A stretch of DNA of 40,817 nucleotides. Origin: Acidobacteriota bacterium. GTDB taxonomy: Bacteria > Acidobacteriota > Thermoanaerobaculia > Multivoradales > JAGPDF01. The notes beneath the pieces were generated by a model that worked only from the letters and a program-made list of their open reading frames with translations, was not told the origin of the DNA and did not search any database. The stretch's first letter is position 1; every line of letters begins with the position of its first letter. Below are positions 17,643 to 25,430 of this stretch, one piece after another. The position numbers and the translations under genes were made by a program. Where the stretch lies: NCBI GenBank assembly GCA_011525905.1, contig WYBK01000032.1:1-40817 (forward strand). Reading direction: 5' to 3'.

Positions 17643-17710
17643 CGGCGGCAGCAGCGTCGTCCGACTGGGCGGCGCGGAGCGCGTCCCGTCCGTGGCGCCC
17701 TCCCGACGGC

Positions 17711-17962
17711 TCAGTGGCCGAGGGCCGAGGCGGGCAGGGCCTCGTCGACGAGGAGGACGGGGATGTCGGAGACGATCGGGTAGACCAGGCCGGCCTGGGC
17801 GGAGAGCAGACCCTGCTCGACCACCGGGGTCTCGTCCCGGAAGTGCTCGCGATAGCGGTCGACCAGCTCCCGGCGCAGCGCCTCGGGCAGCTCGACGAGC
17901 TCGAGCGGACCCCGGGTCTTGGGGCAGACCAGGATCGCTAACAGATCGGGGTCGACGGCCAT
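17711..17962 (-). CDS. Trm112-like small protein
   Basis: 83 residues. The N-terminus LLAILVCPKTRGPLEL is the Trm112/YcaR-type strand-turn, and LVYPIVSDIPVLL is the conserved C-terminal strand. Classical members have zinc cysteine pairs, but only one Cys remains here, a known zinc-less variant. In eukaryotes and archaea Trm112 activates methyltransferases; the bacterial role is not settled. A strong GGAGGAG site lies about 10 bases before the ATG, with TAACGT further upstream. It is the first gene of the leftward unit. Confidence 0.85.
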   Translation of the reverse strand: MAVDPDLLAILVCPKTRGPLELVELPEALRRELVDRYREHFRDETPVVEQGLLSAQAGLVYPIVSDIPVLLVDEALPASALGH

Positions 17963-17986
17963 CGGCAGAGTCTCCTCCGGCGCGCG

Positions 17987-17992
17987 ACGTTA
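17987..17992 (-). promoter_or_regulatory. -10 element for the Trm112 - O-antigen ligase - ispA - dxs unit
   Basis: TAACGT on the minus strand lies 24 bases before the Trm112 ATG, leaving a leader of about 17 bases with a GGAGGAG ribosome site. The rightward rfbG promoter lies about 45 bases away on the other strand, so this gap is a compact divergent promoter region. Confidence 0.4.
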
Positions 17993-18033
17993 GCACAGCG
18001 GCGCCCGCCGGCCGGGGCGCCCGAGGGCTCTGT

Positions 18034-18067
18034 TACGATGGCCGGGACCCGCTGCCGCGCGGGTCCC
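18034..18067 (+). promoter_or_regulatory. Promoter and 5' hairpin of the CDP-sugar operon
   Basis: TACGAT (18034-18039) is a -10 candidate. About 5 bases later starts a perfect 9-bp inverted repeat, GGGACCCGC (18044-18052) and GCGGGTCCC (18059-18067), with a 6-base loop. Transcription would start near 18046, so the hairpin would sit at the mRNA 5' end, 18 bases before the GAGGAG ribosome site. It may protect the mRNA or be an operator. Confidence 0.45.
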
Positions 18068-18096
18068 TGGCTCCAACCGGCTCCGAGGAGATCGAC

Positions 18097-19209
18097 TTGA
18101 TTCGCGACTCGTTCTGGCGCGGCCGCCGCGTCCTGGTCACTGGCCACACCGGCTTCAAGGGCTCCTGGCTGACCCTCTGGCTGCTCGCCCTGGGCGCCCG
18201 CGTGACCGGCTACGCGCTGCCGCCGCCGACCCGGCCGAGCCTCTTCGAAGCGGCCGAGATCCGCCCCGAGATCGACCACGTCGAGGCCGACGTGCGCGAC
18301 GCCGAGCGGCTCGCGGCCGAGCTGCGGCGGGCGCAGCCCGAGGTGGTCTTCCACCTGGCGGCCCAGCCGCTCGTGCGCCGCAGCTACGACGACCCGCTCG
18401 AGACCTTCTCGGTGAACGTGTTCGGAACGGCGGCGCTCCTCGACGCCGTTCGCCGCTCCCCGTCGGCGCGCTCGGTGGTGCTCGTCACCAGCGACAAGTG
18501 CTACGAGAACCGGGAGTGGCACTGGTCCTACCGGGAGAAGTCGGCGCTCGGCGGGCACGACCCCTACTCGGCGAGCAAGGCCTGCGCCGAGCTGGTGGCG
18601 AGCTCCTTCCGCCGCTCCTACTTCGAGGCCGAGGGGAGCGACGCCCGGCCGGCGGTCGCCACCGTGCGGGCGGGCAACGTCGTCGGCGGCGGCGACTGGG
18701 CCGCCGACCGGATCGTCCCCGACGCGATCCGTTCGCTGAGCGGCGGCGCGCCGCTCGAGCTGCGCTACCCGCGAGCGATCCGCCCCTGGCAGCTCGTGCT
18801 CGAGCCGCTCGCGGGCTACCTGCTGCTCGCCGAGCGCCTGTTCGAGGAGGGGCGGGCGTTCGCCGAGCCCTGGAACTTCGCGCCGCGCGACGAAGACGCC
18901 AAGAGCGTCGGCTGGCTGGTCGACCGGATCCACGCCGCCTGGGGCGCCGAGACGCGCTGGTCGAAGGTCTCCCGCCCGCAGCCCCACGAGGCGATCTACC
19001 TGAAGCTCGACGCCAGCAAGGCGCAGGCGCGGCTCGGCTGGCGTCCGCGATTGGGCATCGAGGAGACGGTGGCCTGGCTGGTCGACTGGTACCGGCGGGT
19101 CGGCGGCGGCGAGAGCGCCCGCGCCCTGACCGAGGAGCAGATCGCGCGCTACCGCGAGCTCGAGCGCGATCCCGAGCTCGAGCCGGTCGGGGAGCTCGAG
19201 CGGGCGTGA
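18097..19209 (+). CDS. rfbG: CDP-glucose 4,6-dehydratase
   Basis: 370 residues from TTG 18097, chosen because GAGGAG (18085-18090) lies 6 bases before it and the NAD-binding fold then begins at once. It is a short-chain dehydrogenase: VLVTGHTGFKGSWLTLWLL (the CDP-glucose dehydratase form of the Gly-rich NAD loop, about residues 11-29), VTSDKCYENREW, and the catalytic YSASK near 160. The RAGNVVGGGDWAADRIVPD segment is also specific to this family. It makes CDP-4-keto-6-deoxyglucose from CDP-glucose, the branch point to dideoxy and branched sugars. It is first in a three-gene operon. The partner cytidylyltransferase (rfbF) is not in the window. Confidence 0.95.
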   Translation: MIRDSFWRGRRVLVTGHTGFKGSWLTLWLLALGARVTGYALPPPTRPSLFEAAEIRPEIDHVEADVRDAERLAAELRRAQPEVVFHLAAQPLVRRSYDDPLETFSVNVFGTAALLDAVRRSPSARSVVLVTSDKCYENREWHWSYREKSALGGHDPYSASKACAELVASSFRRSYFEAEGSDARPAVATVRAGNVVGGGDWAADRIVPDAIRSLSGGAPLELRYPRAIRPWQLVLEPLAGYLLLAERLFEEGRAFAEPWNFAPRDEDAKSVGWLVDRIHAAWGAETRWSKVSRPQPHEAIYLKLDASKAQARLGWRPRLGIEETVAWLVDWYRRVGGGESARALTEEQIARYRELERDPELEPVGELERA

Positions 19210-20438
19210 CGCTCCCCTGCCGCTTCTGCGGCGCGCCGCTCGAGCGGGTCTTCGTCGACCTCGGCTCCTCGCCGCTCGCCAACTCCTACCTCGAGCCCGA
19301 GGCCCTCGAGCGCCCGGAGCCCTGGTTTCCGCTCACCGTCCGGCTCTGCGAGCGCTGCTGGCTCTGCCAGCTGCCGGCGGTCGCGACCCCCGAGCAGATC
19401 TTCGGCGACTACGCCTATTTCTCCTCCTACTCGACCAGCTGGCTCGAGCACGCCCGGCGCTACGTCGAGGCGATGATCGAGCGCTTCGGCCTGGGCGCCG
19501 GCCACCGGGTGGTCGAGGTCGCCTCGAACGACGGCTACCTGCTGCGTCACTTCGTCGAGCGGGGCGTGCCGGTGCTGGGAATCGAGCCGGCGGCCAACGT
19601 CGCCGAAGCCGCGCGCGCCCTCGGCATCCCGACCGAGGTCCGCTTCTTCGGGCGCGCGACCGCCGCCGACCTCGCGGCGCGCGGCGCCGAGGCCGACCTG
19701 CTGCTCGGCAACAACGTGCTCGCCCACGTCCCCGACCTGAACGACTTCGTCGCCGGGCTGGCGACCCTGCTCGCCCCGACCGGCGTGATCACGCTCGAGT
19801 TCCCGCACCTGGTCCGCCTGGTCGAAGGCAACCAGTTCGACACCATCTACCACGAGCACTTCTCCTACCTCTCGCTGGTGACCGTCGAGCGCGTGCTCGC
19901 CGCGCACGGCCTCGAGCTCTTCGACGTCGAGGAGCTCGCGTCGCACGGCGGCAGCCTCCGGGTCTTCGCGCAGCACGCGGCGACCGGCGTTCAGCCGCTC
20001 TCGCCCCGCGTCGCCGAGCTCGCCGCCCGCGAGCGCGCAACGGGCGTCGAGACCCTCGACTGGTACGAGAGCTTCGCCGAGCGGGTGCGCGAGACCAAGC
20101 GCCGGCTGCTCGAGTTCCTGGTCTCCGAGAAGCGCGCGGGCAAGCGCATCGTGGGCTACGGCGCCCCGGCCAAGGGCAACACCCTGTTGGTCTACTGCGG
20201 CGTGCGCACCGACTTCCTCGACTACACCGTCGACCGCAGCCCGCACAAACAGGGGCGTTACCTGCCCGGCAGCCGCATCCCGATCCACGCCCCCGAGAGG
20301 ATCTTCGAGACGCGCCCCGACTACCTGCTCGTCCTCCCCTGGAACCTGCGCGAGGAGATCGCCGCGCAGATGGCGGGGATCGGCGCCTGGGGCGGCCGCT
20401 TCGTCGTGGCGATCCCCGAGCTCGAGGTCTTCGGGTGA
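19206..20438 (+). CDS. Nucleotide-sugar C-methyltransferase
   Basis: 410 residues; the GTG overlaps the rfbG stop by 4 bases. An N-terminal zinc ribbon (CRFCG near 5 and CERCWLC near 50) leads into a class I SAM domain (EVASNDGYLLRHFVERGVPV; IEPAANVAEAAR) and a C-terminal Rossmann-like domain (IVGYGAPAKGNTLL, LVLPWNLREEI). This three-domain layout is that of sugar 3-C-methyltransferases such as TylC3 and NovU. It probably methylates C3 of the 4-keto-6-deoxyhexose made by RfbG. N-methylation is excluded by family, but the exact carbon is inferred. Confidence 0.85.
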   Translation: MTLPCRFCGAPLERVFVDLGSSPLANSYLEPEALERPEPWFPLTVRLCERCWLCQLPAVATPEQIFGDYAYFSSYSTSWLEHARRYVEAMIERFGLGAGHRVVEVASNDGYLLRHFVERGVPVLGIEPAANVAEAARALGIPTEVRFFGRATAADLAARGAEADLLLGNNVLAHVPDLNDFVAGLATLLAPTGVITLEFPHLVRLVEGNQFDTIYHEHFSYLSLVTVERVLAAHGLELFDVEELASHGGSLRVFAQHAATGVQPLSPRVAELAARERATGVETLDWYESFAERVRETKRRLLEFLVSEKRAGKRIVGYGAPAKGNTLLVYCGVRTDFLDYTVDRSPHKQGRYLPGSRIPIHAPERIFETRPDYLLVLPWNLREEIAAQMAGIGAWGGRFVVAIPELEVFG

Positions 20439-20448
20439 GGGCGGTCCG

Positions 20449-20982
20449 ATGAGGTTCGTGCCGCTCGGCCTGCCCGGCGCTTACCTCGTCGGGCTCGAGC
20501 CGCGCTTCGACGAGCGGGGCTTCTTCGCGCGCACCTTCTGCGCCGAGGAGTTCGCGCGCGCCGGGCTCGACGGCCGGGTGGCGCAGACCAGCCTCTCCTG
20601 GAACCCGCGGCGCGGCACGCTGCGCGGCCTGCACTGGCAGGCGGCGCCGCACGAGGAGGCGAAGCTGGTGCGTTGCGTGCGCGGCCGGATCCACGACGTG
20701 CTGGTCGACCTGCGCCCCGGGCCGACCCACCTCGCCCACCTGGCGGTCGGCCTCTCCGCCGACGAGGGCGACTCGGTCTTCATCCCGCCCGGCGTCGCCC
20801 ACGGCTTCCTGACGCTGGTCGACGGCTGCGAGGTGCACTACCAGATGTCGACGCCCTACGCTCCCGGTTCGGCCCGCGGCGCCCGCTACGACGACCCCGC
20901 CTTCGGCATCGCCTGGCCGGCACCGGTCGAGGTGATCTCGGAGCGGGACCTCGTCTGGCCCCCCTACCGCGGCGACGACTGA
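20449..20982 (+). CDS. rfbC: dTDP-4-dehydrorhamnose 3,5-epimerase-like (RmlC family)
   Basis: 177 residues, the normal length of the cupin epimerase. It has the RGTLRGLHWQ strand with the catalytic His (about 62), HEEAKLVRCVRGRIHDVLVD (about 68-87), the FIPPGVAHGFLTL strand and CEVHYQMSTPY with the conserved Tyr. RmlC epimerises C3 and/or C5 of 4-keto-6-deoxyhexoses. Ten bases after a C-methyltransferase and an rfbG gene, it probably acts on a CDP-linked, C-methylated keto-sugar, giving an L- or altro-type product. dTDP-rhamnose synthesis is less likely because rmlA, rmlB and rmlD are not here. Confidence 0.88.
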   Translation: MRFVPLGLPGAYLVGLEPRFDERGFFARTFCAEEFARAGLDGRVAQTSLSWNPRRGTLRGLHWQAAPHEEAKLVRCVRGRIHDVLVDLRPGPTHLAHLAVGLSADEGDSVFIPPGVAHGFLTLVDGCEVHYQMSTPYAPGSARGARYDDPAFGIAWPAPVEVISERDLVWPPYRGDD

Positions 20983-21011
20983 ACGCCACGGAGCGGCGGC
21001 CGCGAGGCTGC

Positions 21012-21017
21012 TAGACT
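21012..21017 (+). promoter_or_regulatory. -10 element of the autotransporter gene
   Basis: TAGACT after GCTGC. The 5' leader would be about 75 bases long, with a G-rich Shine-Dalgarno stretch (GAGGGGGA) just before the ATG at 21099. No convincing -35 is visible. Confidence 0.4.
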
Positions 21018-21098
21018 CCGCCTCCGATCCGAACGACGACCGAACGGCGCGCCCGCCCCGTCCCCGGGACCGGGCTCGCCGTCGCCGAGGGGGACTCC

Positions 21099-23210
21099 AT
21101 GCGCGCCGTCGCCGAACGCTTCTCGCTCCGCCCGACCGCACTTCGCCGGTTCCTGCCGCTCGCGGCCTTCGCCGCGTCGGTGCTCCTCGCCGCGCCCCAG
21201 GCGGCCCGCGGCCAGACCACGGCGCCGCCCGACCTGCGCCCGGTGGGAACGAATCGGCCGAGCGTCGACGTCGGCGGCTCGCTGACGCTCCAGGTCCGCT
21301 TCACCATCGGCGAGCAGCCGATCGCCCAGTACCCGATCGACTTCACGGTGGTCAGCTCGCCCGGCGGCGTCTCCGGGCCCGCGAATCCGCGCTTCACCAA
21401 CGTCGACGGCGTGGCTTCGGCGACCTTCTCCTTCGACGAGGCGGGGTCGGTCCGCATCGACGCGAACGCCCTCGACTCGAGCGCCGGCAGCGTCTCGTTC
21501 AACATCACCGTGCGCGAGGCCGGCGGCGGCGGGGGCGGCACGCCGGCGGCGCCGCGGGTCGGCGCCCTCGAGCGGATCGGACCGGGCGAGATCGCTCTCG
21601 TCCTGGGCGATCGCAACCTCTTCGAGGTGCGCGTGCTCGACACACAGGGCAATCCCCTCCCGGGGATCGCGCTCACCTGGACGGTCGAGGAGTCTCCCGG
21701 GTCGCCCCGTTCGGTCGGCGCCACCACGCCGAGCGACGCCGCGGGCATCGCCACCGGCGACTTCGGCTTCAGCGTCACCGGGCACACCGAGATCTCCGCC
21801 TCCTACCCCGGCGTCTCGCCGGTGCGCTGGCAGATCGACACGGCGAGCCTCGGCACGCTGACGCCGGACAATCGCAGCTACGGCTCGACCGGCGCGGCCC
21901 TCGACGCGATCTGCGCCGAGGTCTTCGCGTCCGAGACGCCCGAACCGACCCCGCTGTGCGTCTACATGACCGGCGCGCTGACCACCCGCGACTCGCGCGC
22001 CGAGGCGGTCGCCGAGCTGACCGCCACGGGCATCGGCAGCCAGACGACGGCGGCCGCGGCCGGCCTCGCCGACCAGATGAAGACGGTCGAGGCGCGCCTC
22101 TCGGCGCTGCGCGGCGGCGCGCTGCGCCAGGCGCTCACCCAGATCTCGCTCAACGTCGGCGGCGGCGTGGTGACCGACGGCCTGCTCGCCTCGGCGCGCT
22201 CCGCCCACGAGCGGCAGGAGGCCTTCGAGACCCGGATCGACCAGAGCCTGCGCTCGTTCGGCGCCGGCAAGGGGCGCCAGTCGGGGACGACCCCGGCCGC
22301 CGGTTCCGCGCCGAGCCCGAAGCGCGACCGCCCTTGGGGCTTCTTCGTCAACGCCCGCCTCACCGAAGGCGACCGCCCGGCGGGACAGGACGAGACCGGC
22401 TTCGACTTCGACACCTTCGGCGCCACGGTCGGCATCGACCGGGCGGTCGGCGCCAACCGCTTCTTCGGCGCCGCGCTCTCGCTGCTCGAGACCGAGACCG
22501 ACCTCGCCGACAACGCCGGCACGCTCGACGTCTCGGGCACGACGCTGACGCTCTACGGCATCTGGGAGGGACGCAAGAGCGGTTACTTCCAGGCGACCGC
22601 GGCCTACGGCGTCAACGAGTACGAGCAGGCGCGCGTGCTCGAGCTGCCAGCGATCGGCACGCTGACCGCGCGCGGCGACTTCGACGGCACGCAGCTCGCC
22701 GGCACGCTCGAGGCGGGCTGGTCGTGGGACGGTTGGGCCGGCACCACGACGCTCTTCGGCCGGGGCAGCTTCGCCCGCGCCGAGGTCGACGGCTTCCGCG
22801 AGAGCGGCGCCACCGCGGTCATTCCGGGCTTCGAGTTCCTGGGCGAGAGCGATTTCGGCATCGAGGTCGACGACCAGGAGATCGATTCGCTGGTCGGCGA
22901 GATCGGCATCGACTTCGCCCGCGTCTACCAGTTCTCCGGCGGCCTCTTCGTGCCGCAGCTCAACCTCTCGGCGCTCCACGAGTTCGACGACGACGGCCAG
23001 CGGATCCGCGGCCGCTTCCTGGGCGACGTCGCGGCGGGCTCGGCCTTCGAGCTCTACACCGACGACCCCGACCGCGACTACTTCAACGTCGGCGCCTCGA
23101 TCCGCTTCCAGTTCCTCTGGGGCTCGTTCTTCGTCGCATACGACCAGGAGCTCGAGCGCGACGACCTCGATCTGGCGACCTGGAACGGCGGCCTGCGCTT
23201 CGAGTTCTGA
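21099..23210 (+). CDS. Autotransporter-type outer membrane protein with Ig-like passenger
   Basis: 703 residues. A signal peptide (about 1-38, ending AARGQ) is followed by two Ig-like (Big-type) domains (about 45-140 and 155-250) joined by a Gly hinge (GGGGGG, about 144-149), a helical linker (about 290-410), and a C-terminal beta-barrel (about 425-703) beginning PWGFFVNARLTEGDR and ending in Phe (GLRFEF). The barrel has the alternating aromatic pattern of autotransporter domains. The passenger is Ig-like rather than beta-helical, so adhesion or surface display is more likely than secretion of an enzyme. It is a single-gene unit between the CDP-sugar operon and the kinase. Confidence 0.82.
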   Translation: MRAVAERFSLRPTALRRFLPLAAFAASVLLAAPQAARGQTTAPPDLRPVGTNRPSVDVGGSLTLQVRFTIGEQPIAQYPIDFTVVSSPGGVSGPANPRFTNVDGVASATFSFDEAGSVRIDANALDSSAGSVSFNITVREAGGGGGGTPAAPRVGALERIGPGEIALVLGDRNLFEVRVLDTQGNPLPGIALTWTVEESPGSPRSVGATTPSDAAGIATGDFGFSVTGHTEISASYPGVSPVRWQIDTASLGTLTPDNRSYGSTGAALDAICAEVFASETPEPTPLCVYMTGALTTRDSRAEAVAELTATGIGSQTTAAAAGLADQMKTVEARLSALRGGALRQALTQISLNVGGGVVTDGLLASARSAHERQEAFETRIDQSLRSFGAGKGRQSGTTPAAGSAPSPKRDRPWGFFVNARLTEGDRPAGQDETGFDFDTFGATVGIDRAVGANRFFGAALSLLETETDLADNAGTLDVSGTTLTLYGIWEGRKSGYFQATAAYGVNEYEQARVLELPAIGTLTARGDFDGTQLAGTLEAGWSWDGWAGTTTLFGRGSFARAEVDGFRESGATAVIPGFEFLGESDFGIEVDDQEIDSLVGEIGIDFARVYQFSGGLFVPQLNLSALHEFDDDGQRIRGRFLGDVAAGSAFELYTDDPDRDYFNVGASIRFQFLWGSFFVAYDQELERDDLDLATWNGGLRFEF

Positions 23211-23231
23211 ACCGCCGAGGTGAGCGGCTGG

Positions 23232-23254
23232 TATCGTCCCCGGCATGTCCGGGG
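23232..23254 (+). promoter_or_regulatory. Promoter with inverted repeat at the start point, kinase leader
   Basis: TATCGT (23232-23237) is followed after 7 bases by an ATG. The same bases form CCCCGG-CATGT-CCGGGG (23238-23254), a perfect 6-bp inverted repeat centred on the predicted start. This suits an operator at the transcription start, because a leaderless RNA would contain only its right half. Confidence 0.4.
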
Positions 23255-23277
23255 AATCTAGGGGCGCGGCTCGGTGA
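23245..23277 (+). CDS. Leader peptide frame (MSGESRGAAR) coupled to the kinase start
   Basis: ATG 23245 opens a 10-codon frame ending in TGA at 23275-23277. That stop overlaps the kinase GTG (23274) as GTGA, the same junction type used at several operon joints here. The frame is not in phase with the kinase. It would be read from a leaderless mRNA. It could couple ribosome arrival at the weak kinase start or sense translation state. It may also be a chance frame: it is too short for composition tests. Confidence 0.3.
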   Translation: MSGESRGAAR

Positions 23278-25430
23278 TCCACGCCAACATCGACCCGAAG
23301 TACGAGGTCGTCAAGAAGCTGCGCGAGGGCGGCATGGGGGCGATCTACCTCGTCCGCCACCGTCTGCTCGACGAGCTGCGCGTCATCAAGGTGCTGCGCT
23401 CGCAGCTGGTCGCCGACGAGGATCTCAAGCAGCGCTTCCTGCGCGAGGCCAAGATCGCCATCCAGCTGCGCCACCCGAACATCGCGCAGCTCTACGACTT
23501 CTCGATCGACGAGGAGGGCACGGCCTGGATCGTCCTCGAGTACATCGACGGCATCACGCTCGAAGAGTACGCGCGCCAGCCCGAGGCCCGCCACCTGCCG
23601 CTCACCCTGGCGATCGCCCAGCAGGGGCTGCGCGCGCTCGGCTACCTGCACCGCAAGGGGTTCGTCCACCGCGACATCGCGCCCGACAACCTGATGCTGA
23701 CGCGCGACGTCGACGGCGAGCCGCTGGTCAAGCTGATCGACCTCGGGATCGTCAAGATCCTCAAAGGCGAGGGCAAGGGCACGGCGACCTCGCTCTATCT
23801 CGGCAAGCCGAAGTACTCGAGCCCCGAGCAGCTGATCAGCCAGGACATCGACGCGAGAAGCGACCTCTACTCCTTCGGCGTCATGCTCTACGAGCTGGTC
23901 ACCGGCGTCTACCCGATCCACGGCCACGACCTGCCTTCGCTGATCACCGGCCACCTGCACCGCGACCCGGTCGGCTTCGACGTCTCGGACCCCGGCGGCA
24001 TCGTGCCCGAGAACCTGCGGCGCCTGATCCTCGACGCCCTGGCCAAGTCGCGCGAGCAGCGGGTTCCCTCGGCCGAGGAGTTCTCGCGCCGGGTGGCCGA
24101 GGTCGCCGAGGCGCTCGCCTCCGAGCAGGACGGCGACTCCCGGCGGCTGCTCGACCAGGCGCGCGCCGGCGCGCAGCGCGAGCGCGAGCGCGCGCTGGCC
24201 GAGGCGGAGCAGGCGATCCGCGGCCGGCTCGACCAGGAGGATTTCGCCGACGCGCGCGCCCAGCTCGCGCAAGCGGTCGAGCGGTTGGGCAACGACACCC
24301 GGCTCGCCTCGCTGCTCGGCGAGATCCAATCGCTCGAGCAGCGGCGACGCGTCGCCGTGGCGGAATCGGGGCGGCTCGACCACCTGGTCGAGAGCGCCGA
24401 GGCGGCGCTCGCCCGCGGCGACCTGCCCGAGGCGATGTCCAAGGTCTTCGAGGTTCTCTCCCGCGACCCGCAGCACACCCGCGGGCGGGCGCTCCAGGAA
24501 CGGATCGACGAGCGTCGCCGGCGCGACGAGCAAACCGCCGCGGGCGCCACGCGTGCGACCGTCGTCGGCGCCGCCGCGCCGACGCTCAGGAGCGGCGAGC
24601 CGGAGGCCGGGAAGCCGCAGGCCGCGCTCGAGCCCGAAGCCCCACCCGAGTCCGCGGTCGCCCTCGAGCCGGAGACGCCGATCGAATCTCCGCGCCGCGG
24701 CCTGCTGCGCGCCGCGGTGCTCGCCACGGCGGTCGTCGCTCTGGCCGCCGCCGCCTGGTTTCTCTACGGCGCGCTCGCGGCTGCCCCGCCCGAGGGCCCG
24801 GGCGCGGACCACCAGACCCCCACGGCCTACGAGGCCGGCGTGGCGGCGCTCGCCCGCGGGGAGGCCGCCGAGGCCGCCCGGAGGCTGCGCGAGGCGCTCG
24901 CCGCCGATCCGCTCGAGCGCTCGGGCTACCTGCCGCAGGCACGCTACGGCCTGGCGCTCGCCGCGCTGGGCGACTGTGCGCAGGCGCTCGCCGCCTTCGC
25001 CGCCTCGGAGCAGGCCGGCGAGGCGCCGCGCGACGCGATCTGGAGCGAGGTGACGGCGGCGCGCGCCCGCTGCGCCGGCGGCGGGCCGGACGCCGACGCC
25101 TTCGCCCGCGAGCTCGAGCGCGCCGAGGGAGATCTCGCCCGCGTCCTCTCCCAGCTCGGCGAGCTGCGCCGGATGCGCACCACGACCCCCTCGGTCGCCG
25201 ACCTCTGGCGGCGCAACCCGGAGCTCGAGCGTCAGGAGGTGGAGGTCGCCGACCTCGCGACCGAGGCCGAGCGCGCGCTCGCCGCGGCGCGCGCGCGCGC
25301 CGACCTGTCGCAGGTCTACGAGGCCGACGAGCGCAACGGCGACGCGCTCTCGAAGCTCAAGCGCCTGCTCGCCGAGGCCGCGCGCGCCGCCGGCGCCGAC
25401 CTCGAGCGCCTCGACGGCGGCGCCCGCTAG
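23274..25430 (+). CDS. Transmembrane Ser/Thr protein kinase with periplasmic TPR-like repeats
   Basis: 718 residues. The N-terminal kinase domain (about 10-275) has the Gly loop REGGMG (17-22, first Gly replaced by Arg), ATP lysine in RVIKVL (K39), the catalytic loop HRDIAPDN (132-139, Ala in place of the usual Lys), metal-binding DLG (156-158), and SPE in place of APE. A charged coiled-coil/helical juxtamembrane region (280-420) precedes one membrane helix (about 476-501). The remaining 200 residues are TPR-like helices outside the membrane. The kinase would phosphorylate cytoplasmic targets in response to a periplasmic signal. It converges on the caspase gene, sharing the CTAG stop. The HRD-Ala variant is known in bacterial kinases, so activity is likely but unproven. 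Confidence 0.88.
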   Translation: MIHANIDPKYEVVKKLREGGMGAIYLVRHRLLDELRVIKVLRSQLVADEDLKQRFLREAKIAIQLRHPNIAQLYDFSIDEEGTAWIVLEYIDGITLEEYARQPEARHLPLTLAIAQQGLRALGYLHRKGFVHRDIAPDNLMLTRDVDGEPLVKLIDLGIVKILKGEGKGTATSLYLGKPKYSSPEQLISQDIDARSDLYSFGVMLYELVTGVYPIHGHDLPSLITGHLHRDPVGFDVSDPGGIVPENLRRLILDALAKSREQRVPSAEEFSRRVAEVAEALASEQDGDSRRLLDQARAGAQRERERALAEAEQAIRGRLDQEDFADARAQLAQAVERLGNDTRLASLLGEIQSLEQRRRVAVAESGRLDHLVESAEAALARGDLPEAMSKVFEVLSRDPQHTRGRALQERIDERRRRDEQTAAGATRATVVGAAAPTLRSGEPEAGKPQAALEPEAPPESAVALEPETPIESPRRGLLRAAVLATAVVALAAAAWFLYGALAAAPPEGPGADHQTPTAYEAGVAALARGEAAEAARRLREALAADPLERSGYLPQARYGLALAALGDCAQALAAFAASEQAGEAPRDAIWSEVTAARARCAGGGPDADAFARELERAEGDLARVLSQLGELRRMRTTTPSVADLWRRNPELERQEVEVADLATEAERALAAARARADLSQVYEADERNGDALSKLKRLLAEAARAAGADLERLDGGAR

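Noticed and set aside
17643-17996. O-antigen ligase start at 17996
   Set aside because: The extra 118 residues are Arg/Pro-rich and overlap the Trm112 gene; the membrane protein begins after GTG 17642.
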